A stretch of DNA of 64,000 nucleotides from Modestobacter roseus (GTDB taxonomy: Bacteria > Actinomycetota > Actinomycetes > Mycobacteriales > Geodermatophilaceae). Position 1 is the stretch's first letter. Every line of letters starts with the position of its first letter. Positions 50,001 through 62,011 of the stretch are shown in pieces. The position numbers and the translations under genes were made by a program. The stretch spans positions 4,278,001 through 4,342,000 of the forward strand of contig NZ_VLKF01000001.1 in assembly GCF_007994135.1 (NCBI RefSeq), read 5' to 3'. Under the pieces are notes generated by a model. It saw only the letters and a program-made list of their open reading frames with translations. It did no database searches and was not told where the DNA came from.

Positions 50001-51688
50001 CCCCTGCCGCAGAAATGGCCATTTCTGCGGCCGTGCCCGTCCGGCTGCCGGCGCGGTTGGCGGCGCCGGCCCCCGGCTGGGAGCTGACCGCCGACGTCTG
50101 CGTCGTCGGCTCCGGGGTCGCCGGGTTGTGCGTCGCGCTGCACGCCCGCGCGGCCGGGCTGTCGGTCGCCGTCGTGACGAAGGACGAGGTCGGCGACGGC
50201 TCGACCCGCTGGGCGCAGGGCGGGATCGCCGCCGTCCTCGACCCGGCCGACACCCCCGCCGCGCATGCCCGGGACACCGAGGTGGCCGGTGTGGGGCTGT
50301 GCGAGCCGGCTGCGGTGCAGGCGCTGGTCACCGAGGGGCCCGAGCGGCTGCACGAGCTGATCAGCTGGGGTGCGGCCTTCGACCGCGACCCCACCGGCCG
50401 GCTGCTGCTCACCCGCGAGGGCGGGCACTCGACCGACCGGATCGTGCACGCCGGCGGGGACGCCACCGGCGCGGAGGTGCAGCGCTCGCTGGTGCAGGCC
50501 GTGGCCGCCGACCCGGGCATCACCCTGGTCGAGCACGCGATGGTGCTGGACCTGGTCACCGACGCCACCGGCCGGGCGTCCGGGGTGACCCTGCACGTGC
50601 TGGGGGAGGGCAGCGCCGACGGCGTCGGCGCGGTGCGCGCCCGGGCGGTCGTGCTGGCCACCGGCGGCATGGGGCAGGTCTACGCCTCCACCACCAACCC
50701 CTCGGTCTCCACCGGCGACGGCGTCGCCCTCGGCCTGCGCGCCGGCGCGGTCGCCACCGACCTGGAGTTCGTCCAGTTCCACCCGACCGCCCTGTACCTC
50801 GGCCCGGACGCCCGCGGTCAGCAGCCGCTGGTCTCCGAGGCGCTGCGCGGGGAGGGGGCGGTGCTGCGCGACGGCGCGGGTGAGCGGTTCATGGCCGGCG
50901 TGCACCCGCTGGCCGAGCTGGCCCCGCGCGACGTGGTCGCCAAGGCGATCACCCGGGTGCAGCTGCGCGACGGCGTCGACCACGTCTGGCTCGACGCCCG
51001 GCACGTGCCCGGGCTGGCGGCCCGCTTCCCGACCATCGTGGCCCGCTGCCGCGAGGCCGGCATCGACCCGGTGACCGACCTGGTGCCGGTCACCCCGGCG
51101 GCGCACTACGCCTCCGGTGGCCTGGTCACCGACCTGGCCGGCCGGACGACCGTGCCCGGCCTCTACGCCTGCGGGGAGGTCGCCTGCACCGGCGTGCACG
51201 GGGCCAACCGGCTGGCGTCGAACTCCCTGCTGGAGGGCCTGGTCTTCGCCGGCCGCATCGGCGCGGCGCTGGCCCGCGAGCTGCCGGTCCCCGGGCCGCC
51301 TGCCGGCACGGACCCCCGCCCGGCGGGGCTGCTGGACGCCGGCGTGCGGGGCGCGCTGACCGCGACCATGTCCGCGCGGGTGGGCGCGCTGCGCAGCGGC
51401 GCCGGCCTGGCCGCCGCCGGCGAGCGGATCGCGCTCCTGGCCGAGCAGGCCGGCGACGACGTCGAGCCCGGCGTGCCCGGCTGGGAGACCACCGACCTGT
51501 TCACCGTGGCCACCGCGATCACCGCGGCGGCCACCGCACGCGAGGAGACCCGTGGCTGCCACTGGCGCGAGGACCACCCCGACGCCGACGACGCCTGGCG
51601 GGTGCACCTGGACGTGCGCCTGGCCGCCGACGGCGGGGTCACGGTGACCCGCCGTCCCGTCGGCACGTCCCCGGCGGTGCACTGGTGA
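49997..51688 (+). CDS. nadB: L-aspartate oxidase
   Basis: A 563-residue flavoenzyme oxidising L-aspartate to iminoaspartate for NAD synthesis. The FAD motif is [22 protein letters not shown] near residue 33. [47 protein letters not shown] and [47 protein letters not shown] are family signatures. GTG 49997 overlaps the panD stop, but a 26-bp perfect palindrome lies at codons 4-12 and contains an in-frame ATG (50015); another GTG is at 50033. Residues before LPARL are not conserved, so the true start could be any of these. nadA is not in the window. Confidence 0.94.
   Translation: MTPAAEMAISAAVPVRLPARLAAPAPGWELTADVCVVGSGVAGLCVALHARAAGLSVAVVTKDEVGDGSTRWAQGGIAAVLDPADTPAAHARDTEVAGVGLCEPAAVQALVTEGPERLHELISWGAAFDRDPTGRLLLTREGGHSTDRIVHAGGDATGAEVQRSLVQAVAADPGITLVEHAMVLDLVTDATGRASGVTLHVLGEGSADGVGAVRARAVVLATGGMGQVYASTTNPSVSTGDGVALGLRAGAVATDLEFVQFHPTALYLGPDARGQQPLVSEALRGEGAVLRDGAGERFMAGVHPLAELAPRDVVAKAITRVQLRDGVDHVWLDARHVPGLAARFPTIVARCREAGIDPVTDLVPVTPAAHYASGGLVTDLAGRTTVPGLYACGEVACTGVHGANRLASNSLLEGLVFAGRIGAALARELPVPGPPAGTDPRPAGLLDAGVRGALTATMSARVGALRSGAGLAAAGERIALLAEQAGDDVEPGVPGWETTDLFTVATAITAAATAREETRGCHWREDHPDADDAWRVHLDVRLAADGGVTVTRRPVGTSPAVHW
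50006..50031. repeat. 26-bp perfect palindrome inside the start of nadB
   Basis: The half GCCGCAGAAATGG is followed directly by its exact reverse complement, with no spacer. It is markedly richer in A/T at its centre than its surroundings and codes AAEMAISAA in the nadB frame. It may be a dispersed palindromic repeat that landed at the panD-nadB junction, or an operator for a dimeric regulator. No second copy was noticed in this window. Confidence 0.9.
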
Positions 51689-52593
51689 GGGCGGCCACCG
51701 ATCTGACCGGCACCGGCCTGGAGGCGGCCTGGGTCGACGAGCTGGTCGAGCGCACCCTCACCGAGGACCTCACCGGCGGCGCCCCGCTGCCCCGGCAGTC
51801 GGACGTCGCGGTCGGCTACGACGTCACCAGCGCCGCGACCGTGCCCGGCGACCAGTTCGGGACGGCGGACCTCGTGGCCCGCGCGGACGGCGTGGTCGCC
51901 GGCCTGCCGGTGGCCGCCCGGGTGTTCACCCGGCTCGCCCCCGGGGCCACGCTCACCGCCCCGGCCGCCGACGGCGACCGGGTGCGCCGCGGTGACGTGC
52001 TGCTCACCGTGCGCGGCCCGGTGCGGGCGCTGCTGGCGGCGGAGCGCAGCGCGCTGAACATCGCCAGCCGGGCGAGCGGCATCGCCACCGCCACCCGCGC
52101 CTGGGTGGACGCGGTGGCCGGCACCGGCGCCGTCGTCCTGGACACCCGGAAGACCACGCCCGGGCTGCGGCCGCTGGAGAAGTACGCGGTGCGGTGCGGC
52201 GGCGGGTCGAACAAGCGGATGGGCCTGTACGACGTGGCGATGGTCAAGGACAACCACGTCGCCGCCGCGGGCTCGGTGGCCGCCGCCGTGGCGCTGGTGC
52301 GCGAGCGGGCGCCCCGGGTGACCGTGCAGGTCGAGTGCGACACCGTCGCGCAGGTGGGCGAGGCGCTGGACGCCGGCGCGGACTTCCTGCTGCTGGACAA
52401 CATGACCACCGACCAGCTGCGGGAGGCCGTCGCGCTGGTGGGCGACCTGGACGTCGACCTGGAGGCCACCGGCGGGCTGACCCTGGAGGTCGCCCGCGCG
52501 GTGGCCGACACCGGCGTCGACTACCTCTCCGTCGGCGCGCTCACCCACTCCTCGCCGATCCTCGACCTCGCGCTCGACCTCCGGACCGGCTGA
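51685..52593 (+). CDS. nadC: Nicotinate-nucleotide pyrophosphorylase (carboxylating)
   Basis: A 302-residue quinolinate phosphoribosyltransferase giving nicotinate mononucleotide. ALLAAERSALNIASRASGIATATRAWVDAV and VLDTRKTTPGLRPLEKYAVRCGGGSNKRMGLYDVAMVKDNHV (about residues 152-193) are diagnostic, and DFLLLDNMTTDQL, LEATGGLTLEVAR and YLSVGALTHS complete the barrel. GTG 51685 overlaps nadB, and coaX follows 1 base after its stop. Confidence 0.96.
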   Translation: MRAATDLTGTGLEAAWVDELVERTLTEDLTGGAPLPRQSDVAVGYDVTSAATVPGDQFGTADLVARADGVVAGLPVAARVFTRLAPGATLTAPAADGDRVRRGDVLLTVRGPVRALLAAERSALNIASRASGIATATRAWVDAVAGTGAVVLDTRKTTPGLRPLEKYAVRCGGGSNKRMGLYDVAMVKDNHVAAAGSVAAAVALVRERAPRVTVQVECDTVAQVGEALDAGADFLLLDNMTTDQLREAVALVGDLDVDLEATGGLTLEVARAVADTGVDYLSVGALTHSSPILDLALDLRTG

Positions 52594-52594
52594 C

Positions 52595-53392
52595 GTGCTC
52601 CTCGCCGTGGACGTCGGCAACAGCCACACCGTGCTGGCCACCTTCGACGGTGACCGCCGGGTCGGCAGCTGGCGGGTGACCACCCAGCCGGGGGCCACCG
52701 CCGACGAGCTGCTGTTCCTGTGGCGGGGGCTGCTGCGCGACGCCGAGGTCACCGGTGTGGCCGCCTGCTCCACGGTGCCCGCGCTGCTGCCGGCGCTGCG
52801 CCAGCTGCTGGACTCCCTGGCCGTGCCGGTCACCCTGATCGGCCCGGGGGTGCGCACCGGCGTGCCGCTGCACGTGGACAACCCGCGGGAGGTCGGGGCC
52901 GACCGGGTGGTCACCGCCCTGGCCGCGCACGAGCGGTACGGCCGCCGGCCCGACGGCAGCGGCCGGCCGGTCGTCGTCGTCGACTTCGGCACGTCCACCA
53001 ACGTCGACGCCGTCGGCCCGGCCGGGCAGTTCCTCGGCGGGGCGCTCGCGCCCGGGGTCGAGGTCAGCCTGGACGCACTGGCCACCCGGGCGGCGCAGCT
53101 GCGCTCGGTGGAGCTCACCGTGCCCGCCCAGGCGATCGGGAAGAACACCGTGGCCGCGCTGCAGTCCGGCCTGGTGCTCGGCTTCGCCGGCCTCGTCGAC
53201 GGGCTCGTCGACCGGATCGCGGGGGAGCTGGTCGCCCAGTTCGGTGCCGCGCCGGTGGTGGTCGCCACCGGCGGGCTGCACCGGCTGGTCGCCGACAGCT
53301 GCCGGTCCATCTCCGAGCGTGACCCGGACCTCACCGTGCACGGCCTGCGGCTGGCGTTCGAGCGCCACCAGGGCGGTACCGCCCAGCGCTGA
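52595..53392 (+). CDS. coaX: Type III pantothenate kinase
   Basis: A 265-residue ASKHA-fold kinase for the first step from pantothenate to Co[19 protein letters not shown] at the N-terminus is the phosphate-1 motif with the catalytic Asp. [37 protein letters not shown] and [24 protein letters not shown] are the other CoaX signatures; [13 protein letters not shown] is the adenosine motif. The GTG start is two bases after the nadC stop region, so it ends the operon that also makes pantothenate. Confidence 0.95.
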   Translation: MLLAVDVGNSHTVLATFDGDRRVGSWRVTTQPGATADELLFLWRGLLRDAEVTGVAACSTVPALLPALRQLLDSLAVPVTLIGPGVRTGVPLHVDNPREVGADRVVTALAAHERYGRRPDGSGRPVVVVDFGTSTNVDAVGPAGQFLGGALAPGVEVSLDALATRAAQLRSVELTVPAQAIGKNTVAALQSGLVLGFAGLVDGLVDRIAGELVAQFGAAPVVVATGGLHRLVADSCRSISERDPDLTVHGLRLAFERHQGGTAQR

Positions 53393-53404
53393 CTCGCCCC
53401 GCCG

Positions 53405-53410
53405 TAGGCT
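53405..53410 (+). promoter_or_regulatory. -10 element, leaderless start of lysS
   Basis: TAGGCT lies 8 bases before the GTG at 53419 with no ribosome site between, so lysS probably has its own leaderless promoter behind coaX. Confidence 0.5.
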
Positions 53411-53418
53411 GGGACCCC

Positions 53419-54924
53419 GTGAACGAGGAACCCCCCGGCAACGGCGACGACGAACTCCCCGAGCAGCTGCGGGTCCGGCGGGCCAAGCTGGACCGGCTGC
53501 GCGAGGCCGGGGTCGACCCGTACCCCGTGACGGTGGCCCGCACGGCCGGCCTGGCCGACGTGCGCGTGGCGCACCCGGACCTGCCGCCGGACACCATGAC
53601 CGGCCAGCAGGTCGGCGTCACCGGGCGGGTCATCTTCTCCCGCAACACCGGCAAGCTCTGCTTCGCGACGCTGCGGGAGGGCGACACCGAGCTGCAGGTC
53701 ATGCTCTCCCGCGACCGCGTGGGCGAGGAGGCGCTGGCCGCCTGGAAGGCCGACGTCGACCTCGGCGACCACGTGCTGGTCACCGGCGAGGTCGGCACCT
53801 CCCGCCGGGGCGAGCTGTCGGTGTTCGCCGACTCCTGGCAGCTGGCCGCGAAGGCGCTGCGGCCGCTCCCGGTGGCGCACAAGCCGATGAGCGAGGAGCT
53901 GCGGGTCCGGCGGCGCTACGTCGACCTGATCGTCCGGGACGAGGCCCGCCGCACCGTCGCCGAACGTGCGGCGGTGATGAGCGCGTTGCGTTCCGGCCTC
54001 ACCGGACGCGGTTTCCTCGAGGTCGAGACCCCGATGCTGCAGACCGTGCACGGCGGCGCCGCGGCGCGGCCTTTCCGCACGCACATGAACGCGTTCGACC
54101 TGGACCTCTACCTGCGCATCGCGCCGGAGTTGTTCCTCAAGCGCTGCATCGTCGGTGGCCTGGACCGGGTGTTCGAGATCAACCGGAACTTCCGGAACGA
54201 GGGGGCCGACTCCTCGCACTCCCCGGAGTTCGCGATGCTCGAGTTCTACGCCGCTTACGGCGACTACTCCGACGGTGCGCGCATCACCCGCGAACTCATC
54301 CAGGAGAGCTGCGCCGCGCTGTTCGGCGACCACGTCGCGCGGCACCACGACGGCACCGAGCTGGACCTCTCCGGCGAGTGGCCGCAGCGCCCGCTGTACG
54401 CGCTGGTCTCCGAGGCGGTGGGGGAGGAGGTCACCCCGCAGACGCCGGTGGAGCACCTGCGGGCCCTCGCCGCGCGGCACGAGGTCGGCGTCGACCCGGC
54501 CTGGCTGCCGGGCAAGGTCGTGGAGGAGCTGTTCGAGGCGCTCGTGCAGCACACGCTGCAGTCGCCGACGTTCGTCGTCGACTACCCGGTGGACACCTCG
54601 CCGCTGACCCGCGCGCACCGCACGGAGCCCGGGCTGGCCGAGAAGTGGGACCTCTACATCGGTGGCATCGAGCGGGGCACCGGCTACTCGGAGCTGGTCG
54701 ACCCGGTCGCCCAGCGGGAGCGGTTCACCCAGCAGGCGCTGCTGGCCGCCGCCGGTGACCCGGAGGCGATGGCGCTGGACGAGGACTTCCTGGAGGCCCT
54801 CGAGTACGGGATGCCCCCGACGGCGGGCGTCGGCATGGGGATCGACCGGCTCATGATGACCCTCACCGGACTCGGCATCCGGGAGACGATCCTGTTCCCC
54901 CTGGTGCGTCCTCTCCATTCCTGA
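53419..54924 (+). CDS. lysS: Lysyl-tRNA synthetase, class II
   Basis: A 501-residue enzyme charging tRNA-Lys. The N-terminal OB fold ([32 protein letters not shown], about residues 63-94) binds the anticodon. Class II motif 2 is [34 protein letters not shown] (about residues 251-284), and motif 3 is [15 protein letters not shown] near the C-terminus. Length and motifs are normal. Position between coaX and lsr2 matches Rv3598c. Confidence 0.96.
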   Translation: MNEEPPGNGDDELPEQLRVRRAKLDRLREAGVDPYPVTVARTAGLADVRVAHPDLPPDTMTGQQVGVTGRVIFSRNTGKLCFATLREGDTELQVMLSRDRVGEEALAAWKADVDLGDHVLVTGEVGTSRRGELSVFADSWQLAAKALRPLPVAHKPMSEELRVRRRYVDLIVRDEARRTVAERAAVMSALRSGLTGRGFLEVETPMLQTVHGGAAARPFRTHMNAFDLDLYLRIAPELFLKRCIVGGLDRVFEINRNFRNEGADSSHSPEFAMLEFYAAYGDYSDGARITRELIQESCAALFGDHVARHHDGTELDLSGEWPQRPLYALVSEAVGEEVTPQTPVEHLRALAARHEVGVDPAWLPGKVVEELFEALVQHTLQSPTFVVDYPVDTSPLTRAHRTEPGLAEKWDLYIGGIERGTGYSELVDPVAQRERFTQQALLAAAGDPEAMALDEDFLEALEYGMPPTAGVGMGIDRLMMTLTGLGIRETILFPLVRPLHS

Positions 54925-55068
54925 CCTGCACTTTTCCGCCCCCTTCTGGTGGAATGTGCAAGCGGATTGGTGGAAATGGCGGGCAATGTGGTCGAATGGG
55001 CCCGTCGGCCGTCAGGTCGGCAAATGTGCACCGGCCACGGGGGCTGACGCAACAGGAGTGGAACAACA

Positions 55069-55422
55069 ATGGCTCGCAAGGTCCAGGTGATCCTCAGTGA
55101 CGATCTCGACGACGGCATTCCCGCCGACGAGACGGTGACGTTCTCCCTCGACGGGACGACGTACGAGATCGACCTGTCGGAGAAGAACGCCGCGGAGATG
55201 CGCGACGTGTTCGGGAAGTACGTCTCGGCGGCCCGGAAGGTGAGCAGCCGCGGCACGCGGGCCTCCGGTGCCGGGCGTTCCCGGGCCACCGGTGGCGGCG
55301 GCCGGATGGACCGCGAGCAGGCCGGCGCCATCCGCGACTGGGCCCGCAAGAACGGTCACGAGGTCAGCGACCGCGGCCGCATCCCGGCCAGCGTGGTCGA
55401 GGCCTTCGAGGCCGCGCACTGA
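55069..55422 (+). CDS. lsr2: Lsr2 nucleoid-associated protein (H-NS-like silencer)
   Basis: A 117-residue DNA-bridging protein that silences AT-rich, often foreign DNA. The N-terminal oligomerisation domain is [39 protein letters not shown] Ser/Gly/Arg-rich linker follows. The C-terminal DNA-binding domain is [36 protein letters not shown], with the RGR motif that enters the minor groove. ATG 55069 has AGGAG upstream. The 144-bp leader is visibly less GC-rich than the surroundings, with AATGTGCA at two places, which could allow Lsr2 to bind its own promoter. Confidence 0.96.
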   Translation: MARKVQVILSDDLDDGIPADETVTFSLDGTTYEIDLSEKNAAEMRDVFGKYVSAARKVSSRGTRASGAGRSRATGGGGRMDREQAGAIRDWARKNGHEVSDRGRIPASVVEAFEAAH

Positions 55423-55429
55423 AGAAGGA

Positions 55430-55480
55430 CCCCCTCGCCCCCCGGCACTCGCACGCTCGCGCCGGGTCCCTGCGAGGGGG
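55430..55480. terminator. Hairpin terminator after lsr2
   Basis: CCCCCTCGC (55430-55438) pairs with GCGAGGGGG (55472-55480), with an inner CCCGGC/GCCGGG stem. The element starts 8 bases after the lsr2 stop. Confidence 0.7.
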
Positions 55481-55485
55481 CCGTA

Positions 55486-55523
55486 CGTCGGCCCGGCCGC
55501 CCTCAGGGGTGGCCGGGCCGACG
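55486..55523. terminator. Second hairpin between lsr2 and the convergent gene
   Basis: A perfect 13-bp stem CGTCGGCCCGGCC / GGCCGGGCCGACG with a 12-base loop. Together with the preceding hairpin it insulates lsr2 from the converging Imm-5-like gene. Confidence 0.7.
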
Positions 55524-55551
55524 GCGTTCTCCGGCTCGTGCGGCGCTGGGC

Positions 55552-56067
55552 TCAGCAGTCGAACACCGACCAGCAGAGGGCGTTCCGCCGGCGCTGGTCG
55601 TCGAGCACGAGCTCGCGGACGGCCTCGGGGAGCTGGTCGCGCTGCCACCGGCACTCGCGCCGTCCGGCGACCTCCTCGGCGCCCGCTGGTGCGGCCGCGC
55701 GGGCGGCCTTGATCGCGTAGGCGGCCGCGCCCAGGTCGTGCTCGGCGACGTGGGCCACGGCCCCGGCCTGGCCGGCGGCGTAGGCGGCGTGCCGGGGTGC
55801 GCCCCGCAGGTCCCGCGCGGCGCCCATGGCGTGCCCGCCGGCGGCGCGGGCCTGCATCATCGGCACCTCGCCACGCACCCAGGCCCGGGCGTGCTCGATC
55901 GCCTGGCGCGGTCGCGGGTCCTCCGGCCGGGCCGCCTCGAACAGCGGGAGCACGTGCTCCGCGCACGCCGCAGCCCACAGGGCCAGCAGGTGGTGGTCGG
56001 CGTCGGTCAGGGTGCCGCCGCGGCGGACCGTCACCAGGCGCGGGTCCCGGACCCTCGGCAGGATCAC
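55552..56067 (-). CDS. Putative immunity protein, Imm-5-like
   Basis: A 171-residue helical protein. [23 protein letters not shown] near residue 22, [64 protein letters not shown] and [33 protein letters not shown] form the pattern annotated as putative immunity protein (Imm-5-like). Repeated AARxAxxAAxxA helices suggest an alpha-solenoid. There is no toxin gene beside it: the neighbours are lsr2 and clpC. It is therefore either an orphan immunity gene or a family with another role. It is divergent from clpC. Confidence 0.7.
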   Translation of the reverse strand: MILPRVRDPRLVTVRRGGTLTDADHHLLALWAAACAEHVLPLFEAARPEDPRPRQAIEHARAWVRGEVPMMQARAAGGHAMGAARDLRGAPRHAAYAAGQAGAVAHVAEHDLGAAAYAIKAARAAAPAGAEEVAGRRECRWQRDQLPEAVRELVLDDQRRRNALCWSVFDC

Positions 56068-56142
56068 GCGGCAGCCTCCTGTGCGTACGGCGTCTGGTGG
56101 GCAGGGCGTCCGCTGACGGCGTAACGGCGCGACGCCGGCGGC

Positions 56143-56172
56143 GGAACACCGTCAGTGGGACGACAGTTGACT
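56143..56172 (+). promoter_or_regulatory. SigH/SigR-type promoter upstream of clpC
   Basis: GGAAC (56143-56147) is followed after 18 bases by GTT (56166-56168, in GTTGAC). This matches the GGAAT/C-N18-GTT form used by actinobacterial SigR/SigH sigma factors under thiol-oxidative and heat stress. In related actinomycetes clpC belongs to that regulon. The 5' leader would be about 165 bases. A TACAGT hexamer at 56233-56238 may be the -10 of a second, housekeeping promoter. Confidence 0.45.
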
Positions 56173-56342
56173 CTCACGAGCCCCCGATCAGGTCCGACGG
56201 CCTCGTCGCGACGCAGGTCGGGTGGTGCGAACTACAGTGGAACGACCGGTGCCCCAGCGCGCCGACGTACGTCGGGTGTCCACCGTCCCCTGCCGGGGAC
56301 ACGAGCACAGCAGGTCCAGCCGGTCAGAGGGAGATACAGCAG

Positions 56343-58886
<2,544 letters not shown>

Positions 58887-58902
58887 TCGACCCGTAGGTC
58901 CA

Positions 58903-58940
58903 CACAGGGGCCGTCTCCCGACCGGGAGGCGGCCCCTGTG
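58903..58940. terminator. Bidirectional terminator between clpC and mutY
   Basis: A 17-bp stem (58903-58919 with 58924-58940), with one T-G pair and the loop gacc, lies 17 bases after the clpC stop between converging genes. Confidence 0.8.
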
Positions 58941-58982
58941 CCGTGTCCGGGCCCCCTGCCGGGCCGCCGGCGGTCGCGTGGC

Positions 58983-59894
58983 TCAGCCGGGCAGCGTGAA
59001 CCGACCGTCAGCGGTCTGCTCGACCAGCCCGTCGACCAGCAGCGAGTCCAGGCAGCGGGCGCGCTGGACGGGGTCGTCCCACACCGGCGCCAGCGCATCG
59101 GCCGGCACCGGCCCGTCCGCGCCCCGGAGCACGTCCAGCAACCGGCCGCGCACCTGCCGGTCGGTGCCGGCGAACTTCTGCACCCGGCGCGGCGGGCCCT
59201 CGTGCGCGGGGGAGCCGGCCAGCCGCCAGGCGCAGCGGTCGCGCACCGGGCAGGCGGGGCACCGTGGTGCACCGGCGACGCAGACGAGCGCGCCGAGCTC
59301 CATCACGGCCACGGAGAAGCGCACCGCACGGGCGTCGTCGTCCGGCGCCAGCGCGGCGATGTCGGTCAGGTCGGTGGCGCGGGCCGGTGCCGCCTCGGCG
59401 CGGCCGTGCACCAGCCGGGCGACGACCCGGCGGACGTTGGTGTCGACGACGGGCTGCCGCCGGCCGTGCCCGAAGCAGCTGACCGCCCGGGCCGTGTAGG
59501 TGCCCACGCCGGGGAGCGCCTCCAGTTCGGCGACGTCGGCCGGGACCCGGCCGTCGTGGCGCTCGGTGACGGCGATCGCGGCCTCCCGCAGCCGCAGCGC
59601 CCGCCGGGGGTAGCCGAGCTTGCCCCAGGCGCGGATGACCTCGGCGGGGCTCTCTGCGGCGAGCGACGCCGGGGTGGGCCAGCGCCGCACCCACTCGCGC
59701 CAGACCGGCTCGACCCGGGCCACCGGGGTCTGCTGCAGCATCACCTCGCTGACCAGGACCGCCCACGGGTCGGTGCCCGGTGCCCGCCAGGGCAGGTCGC
59801 GCGCCGCGCCCGCGTACCAGTCGACGATCGTCTCCCCGACCGGCTCGGGGCTGGGAACGGCGGTGGACCGGTCGGTGCCAGGGAGAGCGCTCAC
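58983..59894 (-). CDS. mutY: A/G-specific adenine glycosylase
   Basis: A 303-residue base-excision repair enzyme removing adenine opposite 8-oxoguanine. The catalytic Glu is in VSEVMLQQTPVARV near residue 50, the helix-hairpin-helix is LEALPGVGTYTARAV, and the catalytic Asp is in VVDTNVRRVVARL. The iron-sulfur cluster Cys spacing C-x6-C-x2-C-x5-C is exact in CVAGAPRCPACPVRDRC. The C-terminal domain is short and not a full NUDIX-like module, as in other actinobacterial MutY. Rv3589 counterpart. Confidence 0.95.
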   Translation of the reverse strand: MSALPGTDRSTAVPSPEPVGETIVDWYAGAARDLPWRAPGTDPWAVLVSEVMLQQTPVARVEPVWREWVRRWPTPASLAAESPAEVIRAWGKLGYPRRALRLREAAIAVTERHDGRVPADVAELEALPGVGTYTARAVSCFGHGRRQPVVDTNVRRVVARLVHGRAEAAPARATDLTDIAALAPDDDARAVRFSVAVMELGALVCVAGAPRCPACPVRDRCAWRLAGSPAHEGPPRRVQKFAGTDRQVRGRLLDVLRGADGPVPADALAPVWDDPVQRARCLDSLLVDGLVEQTADGRFTLPG

Positions 59895-60044
59895 GAGCGC
59901 CCAGTCTGCCTGCTGGCGGGGCGGTGGACCGGTTCGTCGCGGAGCGTCACCGGTGGATCGCCCGCGGGTACCGCCGGTTCAGTCGTGGGCCCGGTGCCCA
60001 GCCGAGCCGGGCGTGGCGCGCGACGGCCGGCGGGGACGGGCGGC

Positions 60045-60050
60045 TAGCGT
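60045..60050 (+). promoter_or_regulatory. -10 element, leaderless start of the secreted membrane protein gene
   Basis: TAGCGT lies 6 bases before the GTG at 60057, the leaderless geometry found elsewhere in the window. Confidence 0.45.
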
Positions 60051-60056
60051 CGCCCT

Positions 60057-60740
60057 GTGCTCCACCCGGTCGGCCCTCTGCCCGCTGCCGTCTACTGGCG
60101 GCGGCGGCTGCTCGTGCTCGGCTGCGCCGTCGGGGTGCTCGGCGGCGGCAGCTGGGTGGCGGTCGCGGCCGCCATCGGCGAGGACGCCGAGGTCACGGCG
60201 GAGGCCCCGGTGACCGGGGAACCGGCCGACCCGCCGTTGCTGGACCGCGTTTCGCCCTCGCTGGCCGCGGTCGAGGTGCCCACGGCAGCGCCGACGTCGG
60301 AGGCGCCCGCCACGGAGTCGGCGCCGGAGCCCACCGGCCCGACCCCGGGGGACCGGTGCGGCGACGAGATGATCTCGGTCGAGGTGCGGCCCCAGCCGGC
60401 GACCACCCCGGTCGGCAGCAAGCCCACGTTCGACCTCGTGGTGACCAACGTGTCCGCGGTGCCGTGCACGCGCACCCTGGACAAGCAGCTGCAGGAGATC
60501 GTGCTGCTCGACGGCGCGGGGAACCGGCTCTGGGGCAGCAACGACTGCTTCCCGGAGACGTCCTCGGACGTCCGGACCCTGCAGCCGGAGGAGTCGGTCA
60601 CGTTCCCGGTGCTGTGGGGCGGGCTGACCAGCAGCCCGGACTGTGCCACCGAGCGGACTCCGCCGCCCCCGGGCGACTACGTCCTGCGGGGGCGCCTGGA
60701 GACGCGCACCAGCCCGGACGCCGCCCTCACCCTCACCTGA
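60057..60740 (+). CDS. Membrane-anchored extracytoplasmic protein of unknown function (Rv3587c-like position)
   Basis: A 227-residue protein. A short basic N-terminus (YWRRR) precedes one membrane helix (LLVLGCAVGVLGGGSWVAVAAAI). A Pro/Thr/Glu-rich spacer of about 70 residues leads to a compact domain from about residue 100 (DRCGDEMISVEVRPQPATTPVGSKPTFDLVVTNVSAVPCTRTLD, then VTFPVLWGGLTSSPDC). Four cysteines in the outer domain could form two disulfides, and the strand pattern suggests an Ig-like or DUF4232-like beta sandwich. M. tuberculosis has the membrane protein Rv3587c at this place beside disA. Function unknown. Confidence 0.75.
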   Translation: MLHPVGPLPAAVYWRRRLLVLGCAVGVLGGGSWVAVAAAIGEDAEVTAEAPVTGEPADPPLLDRVSPSLAAVEVPTAAPTSEAPATESAPEPTGPTPGDRCGDEMISVEVRPQPATTPVGSKPTFDLVVTNVSAVPCTRTLDKQLQEIVLLDGAGNRLWGSNDCFPETSSDVRTLQPEESVTFPVLWGGLTSSPDCATERTPPPPGDYVLRGRLETRTSPDAALTLT

Positions 60741-60757
60741 GGGCCGGGAGGCCCTCC

Positions 60758-60811
60758 GGCCCCGTCCAGAGGCTCGCCCCGAGCGTCCGAGGGGCGAGGA
60801 GGACGGGTCCT
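60758..60811. repeat. Palindromic intergenic element, copy 2, also a likely terminator
   Basis: Nested arms CCCGTCC and CTCGCCCC pair with GGGGCGAG and GGACGGG around GAGCGTCCGA. It lies between converging genes just before the disA stop. It shares CCAGAGGCTC, GAGGAGG and GGGTCCT segments with the element at 35488-35544, so both probably belong to one repeat family. Confidence 0.7.
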
Positions 60812-60814
60812 ACC

Positions 60815-61885
60815 TCAGCTGTAGCGGTCGAGGATCGACGTCTCGGCCAGCCGGGACAGGCCCTCGCGGATGCCGCGCGCACGGGCCTCGCCGACGCCCT
60901 CGACGGCCAGCAGGTCCTCGATGGTGGCGGCCAGCAGCTTCTGCAGGCCACCGAAGTGGGTCACCAGCCGGTCGATGATGCCGGCGGGCAGCCGGGGGAC
61001 CCGGGCCAGCAGGCGGTACCCGCGCGGGCTGACCGGGGAGTCCAGGGCGTCGGGGGAGGTGGGCAGCCCGTAGCAGCGCGCCACCGCGGAGAGGTCGAGG
61101 AGCTCGGTGGCCGACAGGGCCCGCAGGTCGGCGAGCACCTCCTCGCCGGTGCGGCCGCGCCGGCCGCTGGGCAGGTAGTCGCGGACCAGCAGGCCGCGGT
61201 CCTCCTCGACGCCGGCGAGCATCTCGTCCAGCTGGAGGGCCAGCAGGCGGCCGTCGGTGCCCAGCTCGATGACGAAGCCCTCGATCTCGTCGGCGATCCG
61301 GCGGACCATCTCCAGCCGCTGGCTGACGCTCATCGCGTCCCGGACGGTGACCAGGTCCTCGATCTCCAGCGCGGACAGCGTGCTGGCGACCTCGTCCAGC
61401 CGGAGCTTGTAGCGCTCCAGGGCGCTGAGCGCCTGGTTCGCGCGGGCCAGGATCGTCGTCGGGTGCTCGAGGATGTACCGGCGGCCGGTGACGTAGACCG
61501 AGATGATGTGCATCGACTGGCTGACCGAGATCACCGGGAACCCGGTCTGCAGGGCGACCCGCTCGGCGGTGCGGTGCCGGGTGCCCGACTCCTCGGTGGG
61601 GATCGTCGGGTCGGGCATGAGGTGCACACCGGCGCGCACGATCCGGGTGCCGTCGTAGGAGACGATCACCGCGCCGTCCATCTTGGCCAGTTCCCGCAGC
61701 CGGGTGGCCGACAGCGCCACGTCCAGGGCGAACCCGCCGGTGCACAGCGACTCGACCACCCGGTCGTAACCGAGGACGATCAGGGCTCCGGTGCGGCCGG
61801 CGAGGATCCGCTCCAGACCGTCCCGGAGCGCGGTGCCCGGGGCGATCCGACCGAGCAGTTCCCGCAGGGCGGCCTCGGGGTCCAC
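60815..61885 (-). CDS. disA: Diadenylate cyclase DisA (c-di-AMP synthase)
   Basis: A 356-residue protein making c-di-AMP from two ATP while scanning DNA. The DAC domain motifs are [13 protein letters not shown] (DGA, about residue 70) and [19 protein letters not shown] (GTRHR, about residues 101-105). A helical spine domain follows, and the C-terminus has helix-hairpin-helix DNA-binding sequences ([19 protein letters not shown]). GTG 61885 gives normal length. It sits next to radA in the usual order, the RadA partner being known to affect DisA activity in other bacteria. No c-di-AMP riboswitch or phosphodiesterase is in the window. Confidence 0.96.
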   Translation of the reverse strand: MDPEAALRELLGRIAPGTALRDGLERILAGRTGALIVLGYDRVVESLCTGGFALDVALSATRLRELAKMDGAVIVSYDGTRIVRAGVHLMPDPTIPTEESGTRHRTAERVALQTGFPVISVSQSMHIISVYVTGRRYILEHPTTILARANQALSALERYKLRLDEVASTLSALEIEDLVTVRDAMSVSQRLEMVRRIADEIEGFVIELGTDGRLLALQLDEMLAGVEEDRGLLVRDYLPSGRRGRTGEEVLADLRALSATELLDLSAVARCYGLPTSPDALDSPVSPRGYRLLARVPRLPAGIIDRLVTHFGGLQKLLAATIEDLLAVEGVGEARARGIREGLSRLAETSILDRYS

Positions 61886-62011
61886 AGCGGGGGGGCACGA
61901 GCGCTCCTGACGGTCGGGCGGTACGGCGGCTGATGCTACTCGGAAGCCCCTCCTGCCCGGTCACCTCGGGTCCTCCCCCCGGGTGGCTGCCCGCACCCTC
62001 GACACGCTGCG

